From JANMDU01 sp043777675 (lineage in GTDB: Bacteria; Pseudomonadota; Gammaproteobacteria; Burkholderiales; Burkholderiaceae_C): a DNA stretch of 60,754 nucleotides. The stretch spans positions 1 through 60,754 of the forward strand of contig JAYWHR010000016.1 in the NCBI GenBank assembly GCA_043777675.1. Reading direction: 5' to 3'. Numbering within the stretch: the stretch's first letter is position 1; every line of letters begins with the position of its first letter. A program made the translations under genes and the position numbers. The notes beneath the pieces were generated by a model. That model ran no database searches. It was not told the origin of the DNA and saw nothing but the letters and a program-made list of their open reading frames with translations. Positions 16,232-24,417 of this stretch are shown here, piece by piece.

Positions 16232-17558
16232 TAACGCCGATTTTGAGCAAAAATTTAAAGCGCGGCTGCATTGGTCAGGCGCGCAAGATGCAGCGATTGA
16301 ATCTCGCGTGGCAGAAATTTTGACGGATGTGCAAAAGCGTGGTGATGCAGCAGTGCTTGAATACACGGCGCGCTTTGATGGCTTGCAGGCCAGCAGCGTG
16401 GCCGAGCTCGAACTCACCCAAGCGGATTTCAAAACCGCCTTCGACGGCCTGTCTGCTGAGCAGCAACATGCCCTGCAATCCGCCGCCCAGCGCGTGCGCA
16501 CCTATCACGAAGCGCAGAAGAAAGCCTGCGGCGAGAGCTGGAGCTACCGCGATGCCGATGGCTCGCTGCTCGGCCAAAAGGTCACGCCAATAGACCGGGC
16601 GGGCATCTATGTGCCCGGCGGTAAAGCGGCCTATCCATCGAGTCTGATTATGAATGCTGTGCCTGCGCATGTGGCGGGAGTTCAAGAAATCATCATGGTC
16701 GTGCCAACGCCCGTGCGTGGAAGCGTGGCCACAGGTGGTAGTGGTGCAAGCACAGCCACACGCGGCGAGCGCAACGATCTCGTCCTCGCTGCAGCCTACG
16801 TCGCAGGCGTGAGCCGAGCCTTCACGATCGGCGGCGCGCAAGCTGTGGCCGCGCTGGCTTACGGCACGGCCACGATTCCGAAGGTGGACAAAATCACCGG
16901 CCCCGGCAACGCCTATGTAGCAGCCGCCAAGCGCAGTGTGTTTGGCCAAGTCGGTATCGACATGATCGCGGGCCCTAGCGAAATTTTGGTGATTGCAGAT
17001 GGCTCCACGCCACCTGATTGGGTGGCGATGGATCTGTTCAGCCAAGCCGAGCATGATGAGCTGGCGCAAAGTATTTTGCTCTGCCCCGATGAGGCTTACA
17101 TCCACAAAGTGTTGGCCAGCATTGCCCGGCTTTTGCCTGAGATGCCACGCCGCGCGATCATTGAGACCAGCCTCGTCAATCGCGGCATGCTCATCCACAC
17201 CCGCAGCATGCAAGAGGCCTGCGATATTTCCAACCGCATCGCTCCTGAGCACCTAGAAATCTCCAGCACTGATCCCCACAAGTGGGAGCCTTTGCTCAAG
17301 CACGCCGGAGCGATCTTCTTAGGCGCCTACACCAGCGAAAGCTTGGGCGACTACTGCGCAGGCCCCAATCATGTGCTCCCCACCAACGGCACGGCGCGTT
17401 TCTCTTCACCGCTGGGCGTGTACGATTTCCAAAAGCGCAGCAGCATCATTGAAGTTAGCGAATCCGGCGCGCAAACTCTCGGCAAAATCGCCAGCGTACT
17501 CGCGCATGGTGAAGGTCTGAGCGCGCATGCCCGCGCAGCGGAGATGCGGCTTCGCTAG
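16194..17558 (+). CDS. hisD: Histidinol dehydrogenase
   Basis: HisD oxidises L-histidinol to histidine in two NAD-dependent steps with a zinc ion. Motifs include DRAGIYVPGGKAAYPSSLIMN, IGGAQAVAALAYGT, KITGPGNAYVAAAKR, GPSEILVIAD and the catalytic Glu-His in RIAPEHLEIS; AGPNHVLPT and the C-terminal LSAHARAAEMRL complete the family pattern. With ATG 16194, preceded by GAAGAG, the protein has 454 residues; ATG 16161 inside hisG would add 11. The first dozen residues (MDLIASGAVFKTA) come from a 40-bp dispersed element. An extra glycine/serine/threonine-rich loop (SVATGGSGASTATRGERND) precedes LVLAAAYVAGV. The stop overlaps the convergent GNAT gene by 4 bases. Confidence 0.96.
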   Translation: MDLIASGAVFKTANADFEQKFKARLHWSGAQDAAIESRVAEILTDVQKRGDAAVLEYTARFDGLQASSVAELELTQADFKTAFDGLSAEQQHALQSAAQRVRTYHEAQKKACGESWSYRDADGSLLGQKVTPIDRAGIYVPGGKAAYPSSLIMNAVPAHVAGVQEIIMVVPTPVRGSVATGGSGASTATRGERNDLVLAAAYVAGVSRAFTIGGAQAVAALAYGTATIPKVDKITGPGNAYVAAAKRSVFGQVGIDMIAGPSEILVIADGSTPPDWVAMDLFSQAEHDELAQSILLCPDEAYIHKVLASIARLLPEMPRRAIIETSLVNRGMLIHTRSMQEACDISNRIAPEHLEISSTDPHKWEPLLKHAGAIFLGAYTSESLGDYCAGPNHVLPTNGTARFSSPLGVYDFQKRSSIIEVSESGAQTLGKIASVLAHGEGLSAHARAAEMRLR

Positions 17559-18070
17559 TCTAGTGAGCCAGCCTGCTGTTGTCCGATGGTTTTTTGAAGG
17601 CCTGACTCAGCGGCTTGGCGTACCATCACATTAACACTTTCATCGTTGATAAACTCGCTGCCACAGACACGCCAACCTAATTTCGCATACAAAGCTTGCT
17701 GGTCTGGTGTGTACAAAAACAACCGATCAGCACCTTGCGCAAAAGCATAGTCAGCCACTGTTTTGGTGAGCAATGATCCCAGCCCTTTGCCTCGGAGCTC
17801 CGATTTCACGTAAACCTCACCAAGCCAGTGCGTTTTATCTGGATGGTTTGCCAGCTCATTGATTTTCAACGATGCCGTACCCAGTAATTCATCGGTGTTT
17901 GAAGCCGCTATGAAACACTTTGGAAAAGGAGATTCAGTGCATCGTTGCTCAAGATTTTGACGGACGCGCAGCAAATCAGCCCATGGTGGCAAACTGCCCC
18001 AGTCGTTATGCAGCCATTGCGCTATTTCTGGCAAGTGATGTATCGCATTAGATAGTTTTTGGATTTTCAT
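17555..18070 (-). CDS. GNAT family N-acetyltransferase
   Basis: A 171-residue GNAT-fold acetyltransferase of unknown substrate. The acetyl-CoA pyrophosphate loop is SELRGKGLGSLLTKTVADYA, and the C-terminal LFLYTPDQQALYAKLGWRV is typical of the fold. I chose the internal ATG at 18070 (MKIQKLSNAIHHLPEIAQWL), since GNAT proteins of this type start near LPEIAQWLHNDWG; the longer frame to 18169 adds 33 unlike residues. It converges on hisD, and the coding regions overlap by 4 bases. Confidence 0.88.
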   Translation of the reverse strand: MKIQKLSNAIHHLPEIAQWLHNDWGSLPPWADLLRVRQNLEQRCTESPFPKCFIAASNTDELLGTASLKINELANHPDKTHWLGEVYVKSELRGKGLGSLLTKTVADYAFAQGADRLFLYTPDQQALYAKLGWRVCGSEFINDESVNVMVRQAAESGLQKTIGQQQAGSLD

Positions 18071-18406
18071 GATGAAGAAATAGAGAACTTTTGAGGCTTG
18101 CCAGTTGACCCGCGTGAGTAGGCGATGAGATATCGTAACCCGATATAAATTAGGTAGCGCCTTGCTCAATATATAGAACTGATAGAAGTGATATTCAGTA
18201 TGAACGGCGGCATGGTCGGGGCGTGGATTATTACGATTCTCGCGAGAGCACTCTTAGCAGCTGTGGCTAATCGGATCAGTTTGTTATAGTTTTAAAGCTT
18301 GACGTATCATCAAGCAGTCGGTAGCTAGTCGCTATTAGTTTAATAGCTGCACGTGCATATTCCATGCCGGCATGACGCCACTTCCTGCTTTAAATTGAGT
18401 CAAAAA
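18071..18406. other. Intergenic region with one 40-bp element and a possible 29-residue ORF
   Basis: This 336-base gap between divergent genes holds the 40-bp element at 18332-18371. It also holds a short frame at 18200-18289 (+), reading MNGGMVGAWIITILARALL..., hydrophobic and 29 residues long, which could be a small membrane protein. It has no strong ribosome site, so I leave it unconfirmed. No RNA gene is recognised. Confidence 0.5.
18332..18371 (+). repeat. 40-bp dispersed element, copy 4 (intergenic)
   Basis: CTATTAGTTTAATAGC, spacer with ACGTGCATATTCCAT, GCCGGC. It ends 36 bases before the start of the next gene. Confidence 0.9.
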
Positions 18407-19060
18407 ATGTCCTCCGACCAAGTTACAGAAGAATTGCTTAACACTGCTTCTCGCCTTGTGGTGGAAGAAGGCTTGGAATATGGGCAGGCCAAGCGCCGGG
18501 CCATCAAACAACTTGGGTTGTCTGCGCGCACGCCGCTGCCTGACAACGATGCGCTGGAAGATGCGGTGCGCGAATACATTGAGATTTTTTGTGCAGACAC
18601 GCAGCCCGTGGAGCTTGCTGCACTGCGTGAGCTGGCGCTCACATGGATGGAGCGGCTGCCTGAATTTCGCCCGCATTTGAGTGGCGCGGTTTGGCATGGT
18701 ACGGCCACGCGGCTCTCAGATATTTACATGAGCCTGTTTTGTGACGACCCAAAATCCGCCGAGATCGCTCTGCTCAACCATGGCGTGAAATATGAAGCGA
18801 GAGAAGCCACCGGGCTGCATGGGGATGCTGTAAATGCACTGAGCATTCACAGTCTGTGCAAACCTTTGAATGAGACGGTGGGTGTGCATCTCATGGTGTA
18901 TGACCATGACGATGTGCGCGGCGCGCTCAAAGCCGATGCCAAAGGCCGCAGGCCGCGAGGTGATATTGCGGCTGTGAGAGCTTTGATCGCGGCGGGCAAC
19001 GAGGGGCGCTGGCCGGGCGCGGATGCTCAGGCCTTACGTAAAGCTGGTCATGAGCAATAA
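18407..19060 (+). CDS. Conserved hypothetical protein
   Basis: A 217-residue soluble protein that I do not recognise with certainty. It begins MSSDQVTEELLNTASRLVVEEGLEYGQAKRRAIKQLG, a helical segment. The middle, AVWHGTATRLSDIYMSLFCDDPKSAEIALLNHGVKYE, resembles the core of nucleotidyltransferase-fold proteins that scan a genotype-like GTATRLSDI loop; this is a weak impression. The end is basic (ADAKGRRPRGDIAAVRALIAAG). I placed the start at ATG 18407 because the upstream 18 codons of the open frame run through the 40-bp repeat. It is probably co-transcribed with the VOC and redoxin genes downstream. Confidence 0.75.
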   Translation: MSSDQVTEELLNTASRLVVEEGLEYGQAKRRAIKQLGLSARTPLPDNDALEDAVREYIEIFCADTQPVELAALRELALTWMERLPEFRPHLSGAVWHGTATRLSDIYMSLFCDDPKSAEIALLNHGVKYEAREATGLHGDAVNALSIHSLCKPLNETVGVHLMVYDHDDVRGALKADAKGRRPRGDIAAVRALIAAGNEGRWPGADAQALRKAGHEQ

Positions 19061-19081
19061 AGAAGCTTTAAGCTGATAAAT

Positions 19082-19489
19082 ATGAAGCAATCCTTGATGC
19101 ATATCGCCATTGTGGTGCGCGAGTACGACGAAGCGATTGCGTTTTATACGCAAAAACTCAACTTCACGCTGGTAGAAGACACGTATCAGCCAAGCCAAGA
19201 CAAGCGTTGGGTGCTCGTAGCGCCGCCGGGGATGTCGCAAGGCGGTTGTTGCCTGTTGTTGGCGCGGGCATCAAAGCCCGAGCAGAATGCGTTTATCGGT
19301 AATCAAGCAGGCGGGCGTGTTTTTCTATTTCTGCAAACCGACGATTTTTGGCGGGACTATTCTCAAATGAAAGAGCGAGGCATTGAGTTTGTGCGCGAGC
19401 CACTTGAAGCTGACTACGGCACAGTAGCAGTGTTTAAGGATTTGTATGGCAATTTGTGGGATCTCTTACAGATGAAAAGCCCGCAATAA
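19082..19489 (+). CDS. VOC (glyoxalase/bleomycin-resistance fold) family protein
   Basis: This 135-residue single-domain protein begins KQSLMHIAIVVREYDEAIAFYTQKLNF, the standard first beta-alpha-beta unit of the vicinal oxygen chelate fold, with His8 as a likely metal ligand. It ends GTVAVFKDLYGNLWDLLQM, whose glutamate/aspartate position is the usual second-half ligand region. Members include glyoxalases, dioxygenases and antibiotic-binding proteins, so the reaction cannot be assigned. It lies 21 bases after the preceding gene. Confidence 0.88.
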   Translation: MKQSLMHIAIVVREYDEAIAFYTQKLNFTLVEDTYQPSQDKRWVLVAPPGMSQGGCCLLLARASKPEQNAFIGNQAGGRVFLFLQTDDFWRDYSQMKERGIEFVREPLEADYGTVAVFKDLYGNLWDLLQMKSPQ

Positions 19490-19549
19490 AAGCAGGTTCA
19501 ATGACTTTTGCAGCCATTTTCTAGCAAGATAGCCGCACAATATAAGCAT

Positions 19550-20107
19550 ATGGAATCTCAAACTGCACCGAGTAACAAACCATCGCCTCGAAGGCGCAAG
19601 CTGCTCTTTGCAAGCGCGGCAGGAGCTGCGGCCTTAGCTGGCGCTGGCTTGGCCACTTGGCGCTATCGTCTGCGTGAACCCGAAGACGGCGTATTGGCTG
19701 CACTTTGGGCGTTAGAGGCAGAGCTGCCTTCGGGCGGTATTTACAAGCTAGCCAAGCTCAAAGGGAAGCCCCTGGTGGTGAATTTCTGGGCGACTTGGTG
19801 CCCGCCTTGCGTAGAAGAAATGCCTTTATTGGATGCTTTTTATCGCCAAAATGTATCTAACGGCTGGCAAATGGTGGGCTTGGCTGCTGATAATGCGCAA
19901 GCAGTGAACAAGTTTTTAGGGCAAACGCCAGTCCAGTTCCCAACTCCTCTGGCTGGTGTGGCAGGTATTGCGTTGTCGCGTACACTGGGCAATCTCACAG
20001 GCGCTTTGCCGTTTACTGTGGTGATCAATTCCCAGGGTGCCATTGCCTTGCGGCACATGGGCAAGCTGAGCGCAGAGCAAATTGCTGGATTCGCCAAAAT
20101 CACTTGA
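19550..20107 (+). CDS. TlpA-like thiol:disulfide redoxin
   Basis: A membrane-anchored or exported thioredoxin-fold protein of 185 residues. The N-terminus PRRRKLLFASAAGAAALAGAGLATW combines a basic stretch that contains arginine pairs with a hydrophobic helix, so Tat export or a simple anchor are both possible. The redox site is FWATWCPPCVEEMPLLDAF (WCPPC). The conserved cis-proline region is GALPFTVVINSQGAIALRHMG. Homologues reduce or oxidise periplasmic thiols, for example in cytochrome c maturation. The ATG at 19550 was preferred to a TTG at 19508. Confidence 0.9.
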   Translation: MESQTAPSNKPSPRRRKLLFASAAGAAALAGAGLATWRYRLREPEDGVLAALWALEAELPSGGIYKLAKLKGKPLVVNFWATWCPPCVEEMPLLDAFYRQNVSNGWQMVGLAADNAQAVNKFLGQTPVQFPTPLAGVAGIALSRTLGNLTGALPFTVVINSQGAIALRHMGKLSAEQIAGFAKIT

Positions 20108-20160
20108 ATTAGCTATTTTTAAAAGAATTTAATCGCTTTTAAGATGATTTAATGATGAGC

Positions 20161-20189
20161 TGAACGCTTTTCCTGATATAAACTACAAT
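20161..20189 (+). promoter_or_regulatory. Putative sigma-70 promoter for accBC
   Basis: TGAACG (20161-20166), 17 bases, TACAAT (20184-20189), in the AT-rich gap before accB. The -35 is weak and the -10 is good. Predicted transcription start is near 20196, about 55 bases before the accB ATG. Confidence 0.45.
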
Positions 20190-20251
20190 TCCGTTCTGCG
20201 CAGCACACGCCTTGCAGACGCTCAAGCATTATTTCGTTGGAGTACAAACAC

Positions 20252-20737
20252 ATGGATCTGCGCAAACTCAAAACCTTGATCGATTTGGTCTCTGAATCTC
20301 AGGTGCAAGAATTAGAAATCACAGAAGCTGAAGGCAAGGTACGTATCGTCAAAGCGCCTAGCGGCATGATGTATTCCACCTCACCGGCCATGATGCAGCA
20401 GCCTATGCATCAGATGATGCAGGCTGCGCCTCAAGCCATGGCAGCCGCCCAGACTGCTGGGCCGGCCTTGTCTGAAGCAGCTGCCGATGTGGTGGCGTTG
20501 GCTGGCCACACCGTGAAATCGCCGATGGTGGGGAGCTTTTATCGTTCATCCAGCCCAGAGGCTAAGGCTTTTGTGCAGATTGGTGACACGGTAGCACTTG
20601 GAGAAACGATTTGCATCATCGAAGCGATGAAGATATTGAACGAGATCGAGGCCGACAAAGCTGGCGTGATCAAGAAGATCATGGTGGATAACGGTGCTGC
20701 GGTGGAATATGGCCAGCCTTTGTTCGTCATCGAATAA
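20252..20737 (+). CDS. accB: Biotin carboxyl carrier protein of acetyl-CoA carboxylase
   Basis: AccB carries CO2 on biotin for fatty acid synthesis. The biotinylated lysine is K127 in IIEAMKILNEIEAD, in the C-terminal lipoyl/biotinyl domain (about residues 85-161), which also has the acyl carboxylase thumb region. The N-terminal MDLRKLKTLIDLVSESQVQELEI is standard, and a methionine/glutamine/alanine-rich linker (MMQQPMHQMMQAAPQAMAAAQ) joins the halves. ATG 20252 has TTGGAG nine bases upstream. accC follows after 9 bases. The biotin ligase birA is in the same window at 35272-36075. Confidence 0.97.
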   Translation: MDLRKLKTLIDLVSESQVQELEITEAEGKVRIVKAPSGMMYSTSPAMMQQPMHQMMQAAPQAMAAAQTAGPALSEAAADVVALAGHTVKSPMVGSFYRSSSPEAKAFVQIGDTVALGETICIIEAMKILNEIEADKAGVIKKIMVDNGAAVEYGQPLFVIE

Positions 20738-20746
20738 GGCGCGCTC

Positions 20747-22096
20747 ATGTTCAAAAAAATCCTGATTGCGAACCGAGGAGAGATCGCATTAAGAATCCAG
20801 CGCGCCTGCCGCGAGTTGGGTGTGAAATCGGTTGTGGTCTATTCCGAAGCGGATCGCGAAGCCAAGTATGTGAAGCTGGCCGATGAAGCGGTGTGCATTG
20901 GCCCTGCGCCATCTGCACAAAGCTATTTAAATATGCCCGCCATCATTTCGACAGCAGAAGTGACTGATGCTGAGGCGATTCATCCAGGTTACGGTTTCCT
21001 CTCAGAAAATGCCGATTTTGCAGACCGCGTGGAGCAATCGGGCTTCAAATTCATTGGCCCCACCGGAGATTCAATTCGCATCATGGGCGACAAGGTCTCG
21101 GCTAAGCAAGCGATGATTCGCGCAGGTGTGCCTTGTGTGCCCGGCTCAGAAGGTGCATTGCCCGATGACGCGCCGAGCATTCGCGCCATTGCTAAAAAAG
21201 TGGGCTATCCGGTGATCATCAAAGCGGCTGGCGGCGGTGGCGGGCGTGGCATGCGCGTGGTGCACACCGAAGCGGCGTTGATCAATGCTGTGACGATGAC
21301 GAAGGCCGAAGCCGGCGCGGCTTTTGGAAACCCTGCGGTTTATATGGAAAAGTTTCTGCAAAACCCGCGCCATATTGAGATTCAAATCATTGCAGACACG
21401 TTTAAAAATGCTGTCTATCTCGGCGAACGAGATTGCTCGATGCAGCGTCGCCACCAAAAGATCATTGAAGAAGCACCTGCGCCGGGCATCCCGCGCAAAC
21501 TGATTGAACGTATTGGCGACCGCTGCGTCACAGCCGTGAAAAAAATCGGCTATCGGGGTGCTGGTACGTTTGAATTTTTGTATGAAAACGGCGAGTTTTA
21601 TTTCATCGAGATGAACACGCGTGTGCAGGTGGAACACCCTGTGACGGAAATGATCACGGGCGTGGATATTGTGCAAACGCAGATTCGCGTCGCTGCTGGG
21701 GAGAAGTTGCCATTCACACAACGACAAATCGAGATTCGTGGCCATTCGATTGAATGCCGCGTGAATGCAGAAGATCCGTATAACTTTATGCCCAGCCCCG
21801 GTCGCATCAGCCTGTGGCATCCGCCGGGCGGCCCGGGCGTGCGTGTGGATTCACATGCCTATACAAATTATTTTGTGCCGCCAAATTACGACAGCATGAT
21901 CGGCAAAATCATCGTGCACGCGCCCACGCGCGAGCAAGCGCTGCTGCGCATGCGCACGGCGCTGGATGAGACCGTGATAGAAGGCATCAAAACGAATGTG
22001 CCGCTGCACCGCGAGCTGATGGCCGATGCGAAATTCATGCAAGGCGGTACTAACATTCACTACCTTGAAGAGTGGATGAAGCTGCGAAAGAGATAA
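20747..22096 (+). CDS. accC: Biotin carboxylase subunit of acetyl-CoA carboxylase
   Basis: AccC carboxylates the biotin on AccB using ATP and bicarbonate. The 449 residues show the N-terminal FKKILIANRGEIALRIQRACRELG, the ATP-grasp glycine loop KAAGGGGGRGMRVVH, the RDCSMQRRHQKIIEEAPAP block, and the catalytic EMNTRVQVEHPVTEMITG and RGHSIECRVNAEDP motifs. Length and motifs are normal. It forms an operon with accB and is followed after 5 bases by prmA. Confidence 0.98.
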   Translation: MFKKILIANRGEIALRIQRACRELGVKSVVVYSEADREAKYVKLADEAVCIGPAPSAQSYLNMPAIISTAEVTDAEAIHPGYGFLSENADFADRVEQSGFKFIGPTGDSIRIMGDKVSAKQAMIRAGVPCVPGSEGALPDDAPSIRAIAKKVGYPVIIKAAGGGGGRGMRVVHTEAALINAVTMTKAEAGAAFGNPAVYMEKFLQNPRHIEIQIIADTFKNAVYLGERDCSMQRRHQKIIEEAPAPGIPRKLIERIGDRCVTAVKKIGYRGAGTFEFLYENGEFYFIEMNTRVQVEHPVTEMITGVDIVQTQIRVAAGEKLPFTQRQIEIRGHSIECRVNAEDPYNFMPSPGRISLWHPPGGPGVRVDSHAYTNYFVPPNYDSMIGKIIVHAPTREQALLRMRTALDETVIEGIKTNVPLHRELMADAKFMQGGTNIHYLEEWMKLRKR

Positions 22097-22101
22097 GTGT
22101 C

Positions 22102-23001
22102 GTGTTTGAATTAACTATTCTTTGCCCCGAGGCGCGGGTAGAACTTTTGAGCGATGCGCTTGAAGCGCTGGATGCGCTTTCTGTGAGTGTAGAAGATGCG
22201 GATGTCGCCACGCCGGCCGAGCAGGCTCTGTTTGGCGAGCCGGGAATGCCGCCACCCAAAGCTGGCTGGGAGCGCTCGGTAGTGAAGGCTCTGTTTGCAA
22301 CGAAAGAGCTCGCGGATGCTTCGTTACAGACGCTCAGCTTTCAAGATTTTTTCGCGCAATGCAAAAGTTTAGGCACGCTAGAAGTGGCCGACCAAGATTG
22401 GGTACGTCTGACGCAATCGCAGTTCGCGCCAGTAGAGATCACGCCAGAATTTTGGATCGTACCGACTTGGCATGAGAAGCCTATAGGGGCGATTCGCACG
22501 ATCACCCTCGATCCTGGTTTGGCCTTCGGCACAGGCACACACCCGACCACGCGCATGTGTTTGCGATGGATCGCAGGGCATGAAGCGGCGTTGGTAGATC
22601 AGCGTGTTTTGGATTACGGCTGCGGTAGCGGCATCCTCGCCATTGGTGCGGCGCTGCATGGCGCTTCTTTCATTGATGCTGTAGATATCGATGAAGCCGC
22701 CGTGCAGTCCACGCATGAAAATGCGCTGGCCAATCACGTCACGCTCAATGCAGGCTTGCCCGATCAAGTGAGCCAAGAGTCCAATAGTTATGCCATCGTG
22801 CTGGCCAACATCTTGGCCACGCCACTCAAAGTGCTTGCTCCCCTGCTCACAGGCCATGTTGCGCCCAGCGGGTATTTGGTGCTCGCGGGTATTTTGGAGC
22901 GCCAAGAAGACGAGCTCAAAGCGGCTTATGCGCCGTATGCGAAATTAGAGGTGTCTGACCGCGAAGACGGTTGGATTCTGATGACGGCTTCAATTGCTTA
23001 A
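22102..23001 (+). CDS. prmA: Ribosomal protein L11 methyltransferase
   Basis: PrmA trimethylates ribosomal protein L11 with S-adenosylmethionine. The N-terminal substrate-binding region begins FELTILCPEARVELLSDALEALDALSVSVEDAD. The SAM site is VLDYGCGSGILAIGAALHGA near residue 170, preceded by GLAFGTGTHPTTRMCLRW, and the catalytic-domain motif VLANILATPLKVLAPLL follows. I placed the start at GTG 22102, giving the family N-terminus MFELTIL; an ATG at 22072 would overlap accC. Length 299 residues. The accC-prmA order is common in Burkholderiales. Confidence 0.95.
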   Translation: MFELTILCPEARVELLSDALEALDALSVSVEDADVATPAEQALFGEPGMPPPKAGWERSVVKALFATKELADASLQTLSFQDFFAQCKSLGTLEVADQDWVRLTQSQFAPVEITPEFWIVPTWHEKPIGAIRTITLDPGLAFGTGTHPTTRMCLRWIAGHEAALVDQRVLDYGCGSGILAIGAALHGASFIDAVDIDEAAVQSTHENALANHVTLNAGLPDQVSQESNSYAIVLANILATPLKVLAPLLTGHVAPSGYLVLAGILERQEDELKAAYAPYAKLEVSDREDGWILMTASIA

Positions 23002-23007
23002 GAAGAA

Positions 23008-23122
23008 ATTTTGAACGCAGAAGGCGCAAAGGTTACGCAGAAGACGCAAAAAAGAAACATCCAAATTTTGGTTTTCTTTTCTGCGACCTCTGCGTAACCT
23101 TTGCGCTCTTCGAGTTCAAAAT
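23008..23122. repeat. Large imperfect inverted repeat between convergent prmA and kynU
   Basis: Arms 23008-23057 and 23073-23122 match at 42 of 50 positions around a 15-base loop, with the core GCGCAAAGGTTACGCAGA identical in both. It starts 7 bases after the prmA stop and ends 18 before the kynU stop, so it can act as a bidirectional terminator. The CGCAGAAGGCGCAAAGG style of sequence is seen, from memory, as dispersed repeats in many environmental bacteria. Confidence 0.85.
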
Positions 23123-23140
23123 GGCATTGTTTTCTGTCCA

Positions 23141-24397
23141 TCAAGTAACCGCTTTACGCTGCTGATACTTCAGCTCCTTCCATACCGCAGTCACGAGCAC
23201 TTCGTTCAGAATCTGGACGCTGCGCACCACATCCTCGTGGCTCACATACAGCGGCGCAAAACCGAATCGCAAAATATCTGGCGCGCGGAAATCGCCCACC
23301 ACGCCGCGCTCAATCAGCGCTTGCATGATCGCGTAGCCTTCTGGGTGCGTGAAGCTGACTTGGCTGCCGCGCTGCGCTGCATCGCGCGGCGTGGCCAGCC
23401 CTAAGCCTAGCGGCGCAATGTGCGCGTCATACAGATCAATGAACAGCGTTGTGAGTGATTCACTCTTGCTGCGCACCGCCTTCATGCTCACGCCTTGATA
23501 AATTTTTAAAGCTTCTTCCAATGCAATCATCGAAAGCACACTCGTGGTGCCCACCAACATTCGCGCCATGCCTTGCGCGGGTCTGTAGGCTTGATCAAAT
23601 GTGAATGGCGAAGCATGGCCAAACCAACCTTGCAAGGGCTGCTGCAGATCTGTCTGCAAATCTTCTCGCACATAAACAAACGCGGGTGCACCCGGCCCGC
23701 CATTCAAATATTTGTAGCCGCAGCCCACCGCGTAATCGACTTTGCATTCATTGAGCGCAACGACCAAAGCGCCCGCGCTGTGCGCCAAATCCCAGATCAT
23801 GCGAGCGCCATAGGCTTGCACCCGCTGCGTGATGCGAGCCATATCGAGCATGCGACCTGTTTTGTAATGTACTTGCGTGAGCGACACGAAGCAAAGCTGC
23901 TCACCAACTTGCGCAATTTTTTCTTCGATGTTGTCTTGATTGGCCAAGACGATTTGCTTACCAAACAAAGCCGCTGCGCCTTCGCCGATGTAGCCGTCGG
24001 TCGGGAAATTACCCTCTTCGCAAATGATGATTTTTCGCTCTGACAGCGCCTGCGCCGCCGCGCTCATCACTTTGAAGAGATTGATGCTGGTGGAATCGCA
24101 GGCGATGACTTCATTTGCCTTCGCACCGATGATCTGAGCGATCTGCGCCCCCACGCGCGACGTGGCTTCATACCAACCGGCATCATTCCAAGAGCGAATC
24201 AAGCCATTGCCCCACTCTTGCAACACTGCTTGCTGCATGCGCTTGGGTAGGCTGCGCGGCAATGCGCCGAGTGAGTTGCCATCGAGATAAATCACGCCAT
24301 CGGGTGAGTGAAACAGATCGCGCTTGGATGCCAATGGGTCTTGCGCATCGAGCGCCTTGGCTTTTGCAAAAGTATGTTCAAAATCAATCATGTTCAT
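23141..24397 (-). CDS. kynU: Kynureninase
   Basis: KynU is a PLP enzyme that splits kynurenine into anthranilate and alanine in tryptophan breakdown. The 418 residues show VIYLDGNSLGALPRSLPKRM at the N-terminus, the IICEEGNFPTDGYIGEG region, LVVALNECKVDYAVGCGYKYLNGGPGAPAF with the PLP lysine in the YKYLNGGPG motif, and substrate-contact RPAQGMARMLVGTTSVLSM. I chose ATG 24397 (MNMIDFEHTFAKAKALD); ATG 24391 is equally possible. It lies 20 bases after kynA in the same transcript. Confidence 0.96.
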   Translation of the reverse strand: MNMIDFEHTFAKAKALDAQDPLASKRDLFHSPDGVIYLDGNSLGALPRSLPKRMQQAVLQEWGNGLIRSWNDAGWYEATSRVGAQIAQIIGAKANEVIACDSTSINLFKVMSAAAQALSERKIIICEEGNFPTDGYIGEGAAALFGKQIVLANQDNIEEKIAQVGEQLCFVSLTQVHYKTGRMLDMARITQRVQAYGARMIWDLAHSAGALVVALNECKVDYAVGCGYKYLNGGPGAPAFVYVREDLQTDLQQPLQGWFGHASPFTFDQAYRPAQGMARMLVGTTSVLSMIALEEALKIYQGVSMKAVRSKSESLTTLFIDLYDAHIAPLGLGLATPRDAAQRGSQVSFTHPEGYAIMQALIERGVVGDFRAPDILRFGFAPLYVSHEDVVRSVQILNEVLVTAVWKELKYQQRKAVT

Positions 24398-24417
24398 AGT
24401 GAGGCTCGGGCAATAGT

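Noticed and set aside
18353..18406. Longer start for the hypothetical gene at 18407
   Set aside because: The added codons lie over the 40-bp element in a frame not used by other copies, and have no family support.
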